Assembly (NCBI RefSeq): GCF_000010305.1
Contig: NC_012489.1
Span: 1,302,001-1,366,000, forward strand
Direction: 5' to 3'
DNA length: 64,000 nucleotides
DNA from: Gemmatimonas aurantiaca T-27
GTDB taxonomy: Bacteria > Gemmatimonadota > Gemmatimonadetes > Gemmatimonadales > Gemmatimonadaceae
Shown here: piece after piece, positions 52,684-62,752 of the stretch
Layout: each line of letters opens with the position of its first letter
How positions within the stretch are numbered: the first letter of the stretch is position 1
Notes under the pieces: generated by a model
Databases searched by the model: none
What the model saw: only the letters and a program-made list of their open reading frames with translations
What the model was told of the DNA's origin: nothing
Position numbers and translations under genes: made by a program

Positions 52684-52924
52684 TGCCTGCAGTCGGATGA
52701 GTCGCGACCGTAGAGTCCCCGACGTCGAGGAGTGGCAGCCCGGAAGCCGGGTGATGATCGCGATTGCCTACAGGCAGCTATCGGACGTGTGCACTACGAT
52801 GTGCAGTCGCGGCGGCGTATTTACGCGATTGTAATTCACGATTTTTTTCGCGCGCCGATTCATCACGCCGGTACAGCGTGTCAGCAAGAAAAAATCCTGC
52901 TATTGGCATGGCGATGTGCGCAAA

Positions 52925-52949
52925 GCGGTCTCCGTACAGCGGTCTCCGT
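52925..52949. repeat. Direct repeat GCGGTCTCCGT
   Basis: The 11-mer GCGGTCTCCGT occurs at 52925-52935 and again at 52939-52949, three bases before the end of the last permease gene. The rest of 52684-52952 holds no gene; it carries A/T runs near 52841 and 52888 and the likely promoter of the globin-coupled receptor. Confidence 0.55.
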
Positions 52950-52952
52950 CGG

Positions 52953-54209
52953 CTATTCGTGTCGGAGCGCTTCCACGGGATCGAGACGGGATGCGCGCAA
53001 CGCGGGCAGCATACCAAAGGCCACACCGGTCACGGCACTCGCCAGGACGGCGGTCACCATGATGCTTGTTGGTACCGATGCGGGCAGCGAGCTGTTGCTG
53101 CGGATGATCCACGCCAGCAGGGCACCGACCGCCAATCCGATGAACGCACCGATACTGGTCAGCGTCGCGGCCTCCACCAGAAACTGCCATCGAATGGTGC
53201 CCGCCGTCGCTCCCAAGGCTTTGCGGACGCCGATTTCGCGGGTACGCTCGGTCACGGAAATCATCATGATCGCCACCACACCAACACCTCCCACCAGCAA
53301 TGCCACCGCCGACAGGGCGAGGCCCACGGCGAAGATGGTACCGAAGAGCTGGTTGAAGGTGTCCATGATGCGATCCTGCTCCACGAGATAGAACGTGTTG
53401 CGATCGCTTGGGCGCAGTCCCCGTCGTGCCCGCATCGAGGCCATCACTTCGTCCATCACCTCTGCCTGGCTGATGTCACTGCGGGGACGCACCATGAGCG
53501 TGAGACTTCCGCGAAACGCATCGAGCTGCCGCACGGCCGTGGACGTGGGCACGATGGCGCGCGGTGTTTCCGGCCCACGCCCTTCAAGCGAACGCAGAAA
53601 GCCGGCGCGTGGATTGTAGACGCCGATGACGGTGAACTGGCGACCACTGATCGTCACGGGCTTGCCGATCGGTTCGGAATCGCCGAACAACTGAGCCTTG
53701 AGGGTGTCGTTGAGCAGCACGACCGGTTGTCCTGCCTCATACTCGGCACGCGTGAAATTGCGTCCCGGGGCGATATCGGATGCGTTGACGGCCGGCCATT
53801 CCACGCTGTAGGCGTCGTAGCCCACGTTGTCCACGCGACTGTTGCGATAGGCGAAGTTTGCTTGCCCCGCCATCGTGCCGATGACTTCCTGCACACCCGG
53901 CAAGCGCCTGATCATGTCCCACTCGGCGAACGAGATGGGCGGATTGCGGCGATCGGGACAGTTCTCATCGGTGCCGTCGCAGGCGTTGATGCCGCTGCCG
54001 CGTCGCTGCACGATGAAGGTGGTGGCGCCGATTTCTTCGAGATCCTGCTGAAATGAAGCGCGGATCCCGTTGACCACCGCGCCCATGGCCACGACCACGA
54101 ACACGCCGATCGCGACACCGGCAATGGTCAGCGCCGCACGCACTTTGTTGCCACGGATGGCTTCGAGCGCCATGCTCACTCCTTCGAGTGCGAGCAAGAT
54201 GCCGTTCAT
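52953..54209 (-). CDS. MacB-type ABC permease, type A, copy 3
   Basis: The 418-residue product has the FtsX/MacB plan: one N-terminal helix (about 23-50, NKVRAALTIAGVAIGVFVVVAMG), a large periplasmic MacB-core domain, and three C-terminal helices with the conserved GGVGVVAIMMISVTERTREIGVRKALGA. Its periplasmic part starts with a Cys pair at C77 and C84 (CDGTDENC), shared with the other type A copies. It has no ATPase domain; the ATPase is encoded upstream in the same locus. Last gene of the locus. Confidence 0.9.
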   Translation of the reverse strand: MNGILLALEGVSMALEAIRGNKVRAALTIAGVAIGVFVVVAMGAVVNGIRASFQQDLEEIGATTFIVQRRGSGINACDGTDENCPDRRNPPISFAEWDMIRRLPGVQEVIGTMAGQANFAYRNSRVDNVGYDAYSVEWPAVNASDIAPGRNFTRAEYEAGQPVVLLNDTLKAQLFGDSEPIGKPVTISGRQFTVIGVYNPRAGFLRSLEGRGPETPRAIVPTSTAVRQLDAFRGSLTLMVRPRSDISQAEVMDEVMASMRARRGLRPSDRNTFYLVEQDRIMDTFNQLFGTIFAVGLALSAVALLVGGVGVVAIMMISVTERTREIGVRKALGATAGTIRWQFLVEAATLTSIGAFIGLAVGALLAWIIRSNSSLPASVPTSIMVTAVLASAVTGVAFGMLPALRASRLDPVEALRHE

Positions 54210-54213
54210 GACC

Positions 54214-55455
54214 TCATTCCTGCCTCAGGGCGGCGATGGGATCGAGTTGTGCTGCACGGCTGGCGGGATAGAGACCGGCGGCGATGCCTACACCAGCACC
54301 GGTCACGAGCGCGGCCACGATCGACCACGGGGCAACAGCGGCCGGTAGGGGCGTGAGCGCCGCGATCAGTTTGGCGAGTCCAATACCCAGCGCGATGCCG
54401 ATGGCCGCACCGAGCGTGCTGAGCGTGGCGGCTTCCACCAGAAATTGCGACAGGATGTCCGAGCGTTTGGCGCCGAGTGCCTTGCGCACCCCGATTTCGC
54501 GGGTGCGTTCGGCAACAGCCACCAGCATGATGTTCATGATGACCATCGCCCCGACCACGAGACTGATGGCGGGCAGCGCGGTTCCAAAGAGGACCAGGCG
54601 TCCCTTCAACTGCTTGATGAAGCCGAAGGCCGCATCCTGCGTCACGAGCCCGAAATTGTCCGCCTCACCGGCGCGGAGACCGCGAAATGCGCGTAGCGCG
54701 CTGCGCGCCGCTTCGACTCCCTCGGCGAGGTCGGCCTGCGACGGCGCCTGCACGATGAGCGAGGAGATATCGCGCATGGGGCGGATGATACGGCCCATCG
54801 GCGACGTGTACGGCGCAATGGCCATGCGATCGAGCGAGAACCCGAAGACGGACCCTTGTTTTTCGATCACACCGATGACGGTGAAGGGCACACCGCTGAC
54901 ACGAATCTGACGACCTTCGGGGTTGAGGCCGGGAAAGAAGTGCTCCGCGACTTCCACGCCGATCACCAGGACTGGTGATCCCGCGCGGACCTCCTGCTCG
55001 GTGAACGCGCGCCCCTGCGTCACGGCGAACTTCTTGATGGCGAAGTACTCGGCGTCGGTGGCGATGGCCTGTACCTGCCGCGGCCGGGCCCCTGGGGCGG
55101 CCCCGTACTTGAACGTCTCACTCGAGATCGACGATCGCATGGACGAGGGAAGCGCCGCGCGCACCACGTCGACATCCGTCATGCGCAGGAGCGGGCGACG
55201 GCGAGCCTCTCGCACATCGAATCCACGGTTGCCCCCGGGCCCCACGTTGTCGAAACGCCGGAGGGTGAACGTGTTGGTCCCGATCAGTCGCGAGGCAAAG
55301 TCCTCTTCGACATAGCGGCCCATGCCTTCCACGATGGAAACCACCGCGATGAGGAACATGACGCCGATCATCACGCCGAGCAGCGTGAATGCGCTTTTGA
55401 GCTTCTGGACCCGGAGCTGGTTGAAGGCCAGCCGGACTGCATCGAGGGTTGTCAC
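54214..55455 (-). CDS. MacB-type ABC permease, type B, copy 3
   Basis: The 413-residue product starts with the type B helix KLKSAFTLLGVMIGVMFLIAVVSIVEGMG and has a periplasmic core without the Cys pair of type A. The C-terminal part has MIMNIMLVAVAERTREIGVRKALGA. It pairs with the type A copy that starts four bases after its stop. GTG at 55455 is the start. It probably forms a heterodimer with type A. Confidence 0.9.
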   Translation of the reverse strand: MTTLDAVRLAFNQLRVQKLKSAFTLLGVMIGVMFLIAVVSIVEGMGRYVEEDFASRLIGTNTFTLRRFDNVGPGGNRGFDVREARRRPLLRMTDVDVVRAALPSSMRSSISSETFKYGAAPGARPRQVQAIATDAEYFAIKKFAVTQGRAFTEQEVRAGSPVLVIGVEVAEHFFPGLNPEGRQIRVSGVPFTVIGVIEKQGSVFGFSLDRMAIAPYTSPMGRIIRPMRDISSLIVQAPSQADLAEGVEAARSALRAFRGLRAGEADNFGLVTQDAAFGFIKQLKGRLVLFGTALPAISLVVGAMVIMNIMLVAVAERTREIGVRKALGAKRSDILSQFLVEAATLSTLGAAIGIALGIGLAKLIAALTPLPAAVAPWSIVAALVTGAGVGIAAGLYPASRAAQLDPIAALRQE

Positions 55456-55552
55456 CCCCTATTCTAACGTGCGCCGACCCATCGTGGGACGAATGGCGGG
55501 CCGGTACGCGACCCGCCAGAGGGCCTGACTCGAGATGAGGGGCTCGCTGGCC

Positions 55553-56818
55553 CTACTCGTGCCGGAGTGCTTCCACGGGATCGAGGCGGGATGCGCGCAA
55601 GGCCGGCAGCATGCCGAACACTACGCCGGTGGCGATACTGGCGATGATCGCGGTCGCGATGGCGGATCCGGGAATGGATGTGGGAATGGACGTATTGCTG
55701 CGTACGATCCATGCGAGCACGGAGCCGGCAATCAGCCCCACCGATGCTCCGATCGACGTGAGCGTCGCCGCTTCGACGAGGAACTGCCAGAGAATGGTCA
55801 CGCGCGTGGCCCCGAGCGCCTTGCGCACGCCAATCTCGCGCGTGCGTTCGGTCACCGAGATCATCATGATGGCCACCACACCGACGCCGCCGACGAGCAG
55901 GCCAACGGCGGACAGTGCCAGTTCCACCATGAAGATCGCGCCGAAGAGCTGGTCAAACGTCTCCAGCATGCGATCCTGCGCCACCAACGCAAAGTTGTTC
56001 GGTTGCGCCGGCTTGAGTCCACGTCGTCCACGCAACATCTCCGTGACGGCGTCCATCACCACGGCCTGCTGAATTCCGGGGCGTGGCTTGACCATGATCA
56101 ACAGCCCGCGCCGCCAGACGTCGAGATGGCGGTAGGCCGTCATCATCGGGAGAATGGCGCGCGGTTTGTCCGGTCCGCGTCCGTCCATCGACTTGAGAAA
56201 TCCGGCCTTGGTGTGAAACACACCAATCACCGTGAACTGCTTTCCCTCTACGGCGATCTGCTTGCCGATCGGATCGGAATCGCCGAACAGACGGTTCTTC
56301 AAGGTGTCGTTGATGACCACCACCTGCGCCGCTCCATCGTGCTCCGCGCGGGAGAAGCTGCGGCCCGGTGAGATGTCTGCTACGTCGGTCTTGATCCAGT
56401 CGGTGCTTTGCGCATCGTAGCCGACGTTGGTGACGTGCCGATCCTTGTAGTCGAAGCTGGTCTGTCCGGAGAGCCATGCCGTGGCAGTTTCCACATCGGG
56501 CATGTTCCGGATCGTGTTCCACTCATCGAGCGTGATGGCCGGGTTGCGGCGATCGGGACAGGTGTCATCGGTGCCATCGCAGGAGTTGAATCCCACGCCA
56601 CGTCGACGCACCTGAAACGAGGTGGCCCCGAACTCATCGAGGTCGGATTGGAAGCTCTGGCGAATGCCGTGCACGGTGGCCCCCATCGCCACCACGACAA
56701 ACACGCCGATCGCGACACCGGCGATGGTGAGTCCCGCGCGTACTTTGTTGGCGCGGATCGCATCGAGCGCCATGCCGATGCCTTCGAGTGCGACGAACAA
56801 TCGGTCGATGAATCGCAT
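55553..56818 (-). CDS. MacB-type ABC permease, type A, copy 2
   Basis: The 421-residue product is close to copy 3 of type A: ANKVRAGLTIAGVAIGVFVVVAMGATVHGI, Cys pair C80 and C87 (CDGTDDTC), PDRRNPAI, and the C-terminal GGVGVVAIMMISVTERTREIGVRKALGA. It starts three bases after copy 2 of type B. A 97-base gap follows before copy 3 of type B. Confidence 0.9.
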   Translation of the reverse strand: MRFIDRLFVALEGIGMALDAIRANKVRAGLTIAGVAIGVFVVVAMGATVHGIRQSFQSDLDEFGATSFQVRRRGVGFNSCDGTDDTCPDRRNPAITLDEWNTIRNMPDVETATAWLSGQTSFDYKDRHVTNVGYDAQSTDWIKTDVADISPGRSFSRAEHDGAAQVVVINDTLKNRLFGDSDPIGKQIAVEGKQFTVIGVFHTKAGFLKSMDGRGPDKPRAILPMMTAYRHLDVWRRGLLIMVKPRPGIQQAVVMDAVTEMLRGRRGLKPAQPNNFALVAQDRMLETFDQLFGAIFMVELALSAVGLLVGGVGVVAIMMISVTERTREIGVRKALGATRVTILWQFLVEAATLTSIGASVGLIAGSVLAWIVRSNTSIPTSIPGSAIATAIIASIATGVVFGMLPALRASRLDPVEALRHE

Positions 56819-56821
56819 GGA

Positions 56822-58057
56822 CTACTCCTGCCTCAGGGCGGCGATGGGATCGAGGCGCGCCGCGCGGCTCGCGGGATAGATACCCGCGGCGATGCCCACA
56901 CCCGCGCCGACCACCAGCGCCGCCACCACGGACCACGGCGCCACGGCCGCAGGGAGCGGCGTCAGCGCGGCAATCGTCGCCGCGAGCCCAACACCGAGTC
57001 CGATACCAACGGCCGCGCCAACCACGCTCAGCGTGGCCGATTCCACGAGAAACTGGGACATGATGTCGCGCCGTCGTGCGCCCAGTGCCTTGCGCACACC
57101 GATCTCCCGCGTGCGTTCGGCAACGGCCACCAGCATGATGTTCATGATGACCATGGCACCCACGACGAGGCCGATCGCCGGCAGCGCGGTGCCAAACACC
57201 ACCATCTTCGACTTGATCCCGTCGAAGAAGGCCAGCGCTTCGTCCTGTGTTTCCAACGCGAAGTTGTCCGCCTTGCCGGGCGGCAGGCGCCGCGCCGCAC
57301 GAAGCACCTCACGCGCCGCATCCATACCGTCCGTGACCAGCACGGCAGAGGGAGCCTGTACCACCATCGATTCGATGTCCCCCCGCGGCCGAATGGCCCG
57401 GTGCAGGGGACTGGTGTACGGCGCGATGGCGAGTCGATCGAGCGAGAATCCGAAGATCGTCCCCTGTTTCTCGATCACCCCGATCACTTCGAACGGCGTG
57501 CCATTGAGTCGCAGCTCACGTCCGATGGGATCGAGCCCCTGGAAGAAGTGTTCCGCCACTTCCACGCCGATCACGATCACCCGTGCACCGATGTTGACTT
57601 CCTGCTGCCCGAATGCACGACCGCGCTCGAGATTGAACTTCTTGATCGTGAAGTACGAGGCTTCCGTCGCGACCGCCTGCACCTGGCGTGGGCGGTTGTA
57701 AGGCGAATTGGCGGACATGAACAACTCGCTCGCGATTGCCGACAGACTACCCGGCGGCAGCACTCCGCGCACCAGTGCCGCATCCTGTGGGAAGAGTCGC
57801 GGTCGGCGCTGGATCTCGCGCCAGTCGAGATTGTCATCCGTATTGAAGTCGTTCCAGCGGCGCAACGTGAAAGTGTTCACGCCGAACAGCTTGCCGGCAA
57901 AGTCGTTCTCCACGTAACGACTCATGCCTTCCACGATGGATACGACGGCGATGAGGAACATGACGCCAATGGTCACACCGATCAACGTGAAGAAGCTTTT
58001 CAGCTTCTGCACACGAATGGTGGCCAGCGCCAACCGGACGGCTTCGAAGAATGCCAT
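56822..58057 (-). CDS. MacB-type ABC permease, type B, copy 2
   Basis: The 411-residue product is type B: KLKSFFTLIGVTIGVMFLIAVVSIVEGMS, no Cys pair, and the C-terminal MVIMNIMLVAVAERTREIGVRKALGA. It has an AGGAGG Shine-Dalgarno about nine bases before the ATG at 58057, so it is probably translated independently of copy 1 of type A, which ends 64 bases upstream. Confidence 0.9.
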   Translation of the reverse strand: MAFFEAVRLALATIRVQKLKSFFTLIGVTIGVMFLIAVVSIVEGMSRYVENDFAGKLFGVNTFTLRRWNDFNTDDNLDWREIQRRPRLFPQDAALVRGVLPPGSLSAIASELFMSANSPYNRPRQVQAVATEASYFTIKKFNLERGRAFGQQEVNIGARVIVIGVEVAEHFFQGLDPIGRELRLNGTPFEVIGVIEKQGTIFGFSLDRLAIAPYTSPLHRAIRPRGDIESMVVQAPSAVLVTDGMDAAREVLRAARRLPPGKADNFALETQDEALAFFDGIKSKMVVFGTALPAIGLVVGAMVIMNIMLVAVAERTREIGVRKALGARRRDIMSQFLVESATLSVVGAAVGIGLGVGLAATIAALTPLPAAVAPWSVVAALVVGAGVGIAAGIYPASRAARLDPIAALRQE

Positions 58058-58121
58058 CGGTGGTGCCTCCTGAATTGTGGTGCGACGGATTGTCGGCTAC
58101 AGGCCCGGTGTCGGGCGTGAA

Positions 58122-59375
58122 CTACTCGTGGCGCAGTGCTTCGACGGGGTCGAGCTTCGATGCGCGGCTGGCCGGCAGCATGCCGAACAACACGCCGGTC
58201 ACGCAGCTCGCGCCCAGTGCGGCCACCACCGCCATCGGCGGAATGCTCGCATCGATGGGTGTGAAGTTCCGGATGAGGAGCGCGCCGAGCCATCCCACGA
58301 AAAGACCGATGGCGCCACCAATGCCCGTGAGCGTTGCGGCTTCCACCAGAAATTGCCACAAAATGGTGGCACGTGTGGCACCCAGTGCCTTGCGCACGCC
58401 GATCTCGCGCGTCCGTTCCGTCACGGAGATCATCATGATGGCGATCACCCCCACGCCACCAACGATCAGGCCGACGCCGGACAGGGCAATCATCACGAGG
58501 AAGAACATGCCGAAGATCGAGTTGTACGTCTCGAACAACTTGTCCTGCGTGATGATGGCGAAGCTCGACTCTTCAGCCGGTCGTGTACCACGCATGCCGC
58601 GCAATCCGGCCGTCACGTCGTCGATAACCTGATCACGCGACACGTTGCTGCGCGGCTTCACCGCCAGGCCGATATTGCTGGCGCGCGCACCCACATAGCG
58701 GATGAGCGCCTGCACGGGCATGACGGCCTTCGGACGCTCGCCACCCGACAGGAAGCTGCTGTTGTCCTTGTACACACCGATCACTTCGAACGGCACGTTG
58801 TTGACGAGCAGGGTCTTGCCGATCGGATCGAGTTCACCGAACACGCGCTCCACCATGAGCGTCGTGATCACGACCACCCGTGCGCCGGTCCGCGCCTCGG
58901 CGGACGTGAAGGCACGCCCGGGATACACATCCGGGGCGCCGATCGTGGTCCACTCGGCCGAGTAGCCTTCCACGGACGCCTGCGAGAGCTCGCGATCGCG
59001 ATACTTCACCTTCGCACCCCAGTCGAGACGCTCGCCAACCGCTTCAACGGACGACAGGCGGCGCAGCATCTCCACTTCGTTCGAGCGAAGGGGCGGATTG
59101 CGGAGCCACTTGCACGTTTCATCGGAGCCGTCGCAGGCCTCGAAGGAAATGGGGTATCGCGTGACAAAAAACGTCGTCGGACCGGTGCTGGCGAAGTCCT
59201 TCTCGACCGACTTGTTGATGCCGTGCACAGCCGCGGAGATGGCGACCACCACGAACACACCAACGGCGATGCCGAGGATGGTCAGACCGGCGCGCACCTT
59301 GTTGGCGCGCACCGCATCGAGCGCGATGCGTACGCCTTCGGAAACGGCGGACAGGCGGGTGCTGAAGGCAGACAT
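58122..59375 (-). CDS. MacB-type ABC permease, type A, copy 1
   Basis: The 417-residue product is the most divergent type A copy: ANKVRAGLTILGIAVGVFVVVAISAAVHGI, Cys pair C81 and C88 (CDGSDETC), but KWLRNPPL where the others have PDRRNP. Its periplasmic core differs from copies 2 and 3. C-terminal GGVGVIAIMMISVTERTREIGVRKALGA is conserved. Starts three bases after the stop of copy 1 of type B. Confidence 0.9.
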   Translation of the reverse strand: MSAFSTRLSAVSEGVRIALDAVRANKVRAGLTILGIAVGVFVVVAISAAVHGINKSVEKDFASTGPTTFFVTRYPISFEACDGSDETCKWLRNPPLRSNEVEMLRRLSSVEAVGERLDWGAKVKYRDRELSQASVEGYSAEWTTIGAPDVYPGRAFTSAEARTGARVVVITTLMVERVFGELDPIGKTLLVNNVPFEVIGVYKDNSSFLSGGERPKAVMPVQALIRYVGARASNIGLAVKPRSNVSRDQVIDDVTAGLRGMRGTRPAEESSFAIITQDKLFETYNSIFGMFFLVMIALSGVGLIVGGVGVIAIMMISVTERTREIGVRKALGATRATILWQFLVEAATLTGIGGAIGLFVGWLGALLIRNFTPIDASIPPMAVVAALGASCVTGVLFGMLPASRASKLDPVEALRHE

Positions 59376-59378
59376 GAC

Positions 59379-60626
59379 CTATTCCTGACGCAGGGCGGCA
59401 ATCGGGTCGAGCCGCGACGCGCGACTGGCCGGATAGACACCGGAAACGATGCCAACGCCGGCGCCAAGGGCCACACCCACCACGATGGACCACGGCGCCA
59501 CGCTCGCCGGCAACGGCGATACGAGCGAGATGAACTTGGCGAGGCCGATACCCAGCGCCACGCCGATGGCCGACCCCACCGTGCCCAGCGTACTGGATTC
59601 GATGAGGAACTGCAGCAGAATGTCGCGCCGCTTGGCGCCGAGTGCCTTGCGGATACCGATTTCGCGCGTGCGCTCGGCGACCGCCACGAGCATGATGTTC
59701 ATGATGACGATCGCGCCGACCACCAGACCAATGGCGGGCAGGGCGACGCCGGCCACCACCAGGTAGCCTTTCATCTTGTTCCAGAACTCGAGTGCGGTGT
59801 CGGCCGTCTGCAGCGCGAAGTTGTCCTTCTGCGCCGGGCGCAATCGACGATTGGCCCGCATGGCCGCCCGCACGTCTTCCATGGTCTCGCGCATGGCCGG
59901 TTCACTCGGCAACTGGATCGCGATCGCGTCAACGATGTTCGGACGCGGATTCACGAGCCGGCGCACGGGTGACCGCCACGTGGTGACGAGGAAGTTGTCC
60001 ATCGACATGCCGAAGATCTGGCCCTGCGTTTCGGCGATGCCGACGATGCGATACGGCACACCGCCCAGGCGCACCTCGCGATCGACAGGATCGAGGCCCG
60101 GGAAGAGGCGCTTGGCGGCGTCGATCCCGATCACGGCGACCTTTTCACCGCGGCTGAGCTCCTGTTCGGAGAGCACGCGCCCTTCCGACACGCCGAGCTT
60201 CTTCATGTTGAAGTAGTCACCGTCCACTGCGGACACCTGAACCTGCCGCGGCTTGCCACTCACCGTGGTGGATGCTGTGACCTGGCCATCGCTCACGATG
60301 TACCAATTGGCATCCGCCGGCAGGGCACTGGTGACGGGCTCCACATCGGTGATTTCGATCCGCGGCCGGCGACGGTACTCCTCCCACGTCGCGGCATCGA
60401 CATCGCCGATGTTGATGTTCGGACGATTGCGCACTTCGAAGGTGTTCAGGCCGATCAGCTTCCCGACCAGGTCATCCTCCATGTAGCGCCCCATCCCCTC
60501 GACGATCGATACGACGGAGATGAGGAACATGACACCGATACACACTCCGAGCAGCGTGAACGCGCTCTTGAGCTTCTGGGTGCGGATGGTGCTGAGTGCC
60601 AGGCGAATGGCTTCGAAGAACGGCAC
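59379..60626 (-). CDS. MacB-type ABC permease, type B, copy 1
   Basis: The 415-residue product is type B: KLKSAFTLLGVCIGVMFLISVVSIVEGMG, a periplasmic core without the Cys pair, and VIMNIMLVAVAERTREIGIRKALGA near the C-terminus. It is the first permease after the ATPase, 24 bases away. GTG at 60626 is the start. Pairs with copy 1 of type A. Confidence 0.9.
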   Translation of the reverse strand: MPFFEAIRLALSTIRTQKLKSAFTLLGVCIGVMFLISVVSIVEGMGRYMEDDLVGKLIGLNTFEVRNRPNINIGDVDAATWEEYRRRPRIEITDVEPVTSALPADANWYIVSDGQVTASTTVSGKPRQVQVSAVDGDYFNMKKLGVSEGRVLSEQELSRGEKVAVIGIDAAKRLFPGLDPVDREVRLGGVPYRIVGIAETQGQIFGMSMDNFLVTTWRSPVRRLVNPRPNIVDAIAIQLPSEPAMRETMEDVRAAMRANRRLRPAQKDNFALQTADTALEFWNKMKGYLVVAGVALPAIGLVVGAIVIMNIMLVAVAERTREIGIRKALGAKRRDILLQFLIESSTLGTVGSAIGVALGIGLAKFISLVSPLPASVAPWSIVVGVALGAGVGIVSGVYPASRASRLDPIAALRQE

Positions 60627-60650
60627 AGAGGGATCGGCGAAAGGCGGAGT

Positions 60651-61454
60651 TTAGTGCGCGACGCTGACGCCGACGCGCTCGACGAACTGATTGCGACGCT
60701 CGTCGCTGGCGATGACACCGTCACGCAACACGACCACACGCCGTGCATTGGCCGCGATATCGGGTTCGTGCGTCACCATGACCACCGTCTGCCCTTCGCG
60801 CGACAACTCGTCGAACACCCGCATGATTTCCGAGGATGTCTGCGAGTCGAGATTACCCGTGGGTTCGTCGGCCAGCAGGATGGACGGACGGTTCACCAGC
60901 GCCCGGGCGATGGCGACACGCTGACGCTGACCACCGGACAATTCGTTGGGACGGTGGTGCATACGCTGGCCGAGCTGCACGCGCTCCAGCGCTTCCGTGG
61001 CGCGCTTCTTCCGTTCTTCCGCCGACACACCGGCGTAGACCAGCGGCAGCTCCACGTTTTGCAGCGCCGAGGCGCGTGGCAGCAGGTTGAACGTCTGAAA
61101 GACGAACCCGATTTCCTTGTTGCGCACGCGCGCGAGCTGGTCATCGCTCATCGTCGAGACGAGCATGCCGTTCAGCCAGTATTCACCGCCGTTGGGTGTG
61201 TCGAGGCAGCCGATGAGATTCATCAGCGTCGACTTGCCCGAGCCGGACGGACCCATGATGGCCACGTATTCGTTGCGTCGGATCGCGAGGTCGACCCCGC
61301 GAAGAGCGCGGACGATTTCGCCGCCCATGTCGTACTGCCGTGTGAGCTGGCGGGTGACGATCACCCAATCCTGTCCCGGGGTCGCTCCCGGGGCACCCAC
61401 CACCGCACGCCGTTCGCCGGTCGTGCTGAGGCCGATTTCGTCCGCGCTGCTCAT
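60651..61454 (-). CDS. ABC transporter ATPase, LolD/MacB-type
   Basis: The 267-residue product has Walker A GPSGSGKS (68-75), Q-loop (about 120), ABC signature LSGGQ (172-176), Walker [10 protein letters not shown] and the H-loop VTHEPD. It belongs to the LolD/MacB/FtsE class that drives FtsX-like permeases. It is the only ATPase in the locus and so probably serves all six permeases. It has about 35 extra N-terminal residues. ATGA overlap with the adaptor gene upstream. Confidence 0.92.
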   Translation of the reverse strand: MSSADEIGLSTTGERRAVVGAPGATPGQDWVIVTRQLTRQYDMGGEIVRALRGVDLAIRRNEYVAIMGPSGSGKSTLMNLIGCLDTPNGGEYWLNGMLVSTMSDDQLARVRNKEIGFVFQTFNLLPRASALQNVELPLVYAGVSAEERKKRATEALERVQLGQRMHHRPNELSGGQRQRVAIARALVNRPSILLADEPTGNLDSQTSSEIMRVFDELSREGQTVVMVTHEPDIAANARRVVVLRDGVIASDERRNQFVERVGVSVAH

Positions 61455-62740
61455 GACTTGCTTCCTGCCGCCGGCGCCTTCTTCTCTTCCGGCTTGTTGA
61501 CCTTGATCAACGCGCCGTCCTTGAGTTCACGGATCGCCTGGTAGGTACCGGCCACGATCGTCTCGCCGGTCTTGAGACCATCCAGCACTTCGAAGTGACG
61601 CTCACCCGCGATGCCGACCTTCACAGGGCGGAAGGTGACCTTGTTGTCCGCGCCGACGATGAACACGCCTTCCACATCGCGCTTGCCCACTTCCTTCGTG
61701 GGCTGCCGTCCGCCGACAGCCATCGCGGAATCACCGCTCGGCAGGCTCTCGTTCTCGCGCACGGTCAGGGCGATGATCGGGATGCTCAGCACCTTGGTCC
61801 GAGTGGCCGTGACAATCTTGGCCGTGGCCGAGAAGTCGGGGCGGGTATCCACCGGCGGATTCAGGAGCTGCACCCGCACTTCGTAGTCGATGGCCTGGTC
61901 ACCGGTGTTGGCGGTGGCGGTCTTCGTGACCGAGCTGTTGGAGATTTCCACGACCTTGCCGACAAACGTCGTGTCGGGGAAGGCGTCGATCTGGATGAGT
62001 GCCGAGTCGCCGACATTGATGCGCGCCACGTCGGTTTCGTCGACCTTCACCTTGGTCTCGAGCACGGCCATGTCGGAGATCGTCAGCAGGGTCGCCGCGT
62101 CCTTGTTCAGCGTGCCCATGATCGCCGTTTCGCCTTCTTCCACGTTCAGGCGGGTGATCTTGCCGCTCATCGGCGCCACGATCGTGGTGCGGTTGAGGGC
62201 CTGACGCGCGTCACGCACCGACGCCACGGCCTGCTCGACCGAGTAGTCGGCCGCTTCGGCGAGTGCCTTGTTCACTTCCATCTGCGTCTTGAGCTGCTCG
62301 ATCTGTTCGACGCTCACCAGCGTGGGCGTGGACTGCTGGATCTTGAGCGAACGCTCGTAGTTGCGCTCGGCCTGGATCAGATTGGCGCGCGCCTGCGCCG
62401 CCTGCGCCTTGGCCGACGCCTGTCCGGCTTCGGACCGCTGCAAGGCCGCCGTGGGCTGCTCCGGATCGATCTGCAGCAGGAACTGTCCCTTCTTCACGAT
62501 GTCGCCTTCCTTCACGGACAGGCGCACGATCTTGCCGGTCACGTCAGCCGAGACGTTGACCATGGTGCGGGGCTGGATCTGTCCGCTGGCGGTCACCGAC
62601 GCCACGAGATCCCGCGCTTCCACCGCCTCGGTGCGCACTTCGACCGGCTTGGTGGTGTTCTTCTTGGCGGCGACAAAGGCCAGGGCGGCCACAGCGACGA
62701 CGACAGCACCGCCGATGCCGTACTTCACGGTCTTGGTCAT
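61451..62740 (-). CDS. MacA-like periplasmic adaptor protein
   Basis: The 429-residue product has an N-terminal membrane anchor (about 8-25), a lipoyl/barrel-sandwich domain split around a coiled-coil hairpin (about 75-190), a beta-barrel domain and a membrane-proximal domain. [20 protein letters not shown] and [14 protein letters not shown] are typical of MacA/HlyD adaptors. It links the inner-membrane permease to the outer-membrane factor encoded 12 bases upstream. Confidence 0.9.
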   Translation of the reverse strand: MTKTVKYGIGGAVVVAVAALAFVAAKKNTTKPVEVRTEAVEARDLVASVTASGQIQPRTMVNVSADVTGKIVRLSVKEGDIVKKGQFLLQIDPEQPTAALQRSEAGQASAKAQAAQARANLIQAERNYERSLKIQQSTPTLVSVEQIEQLKTQMEVNKALAEAADYSVEQAVASVRDARQALNRTTIVAPMSGKITRLNVEEGETAIMGTLNKDAATLLTISDMAVLETKVKVDETDVARINVGDSALIQIDAFPDTTFVGKVVEISNSSVTKTATANTGDQAIDYEVRVQLLNPPVDTRPDFSATAKIVTATRTKVLSIPIIALTVRENESLPSGDSAMAVGGRQPTKEVGKRDVEGVFIVGADNKVTFRPVKVGIAGERHFEVLDGLKTGETIVAGTYQAIRELKDGALIKVNKPEEKKAPAAGSKS

Positions 62741-62752
62741 GAATGATCTCAG

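Noticed and set aside
52841-52900. Rho-independent terminator of the ABC transporter locus
   Set aside because: There are A/T runs near 52841 and 52888 but no strong GC stem directly before them on the minus strand.
56408-59972. Two very long plus-strand open frames opposite the permease genes
   Set aside because: They lie entirely antisense to well-supported permeases, have Arg/His-rich low-complexity translations and no family features. They are mirror frames of GC-rich coding DNA.
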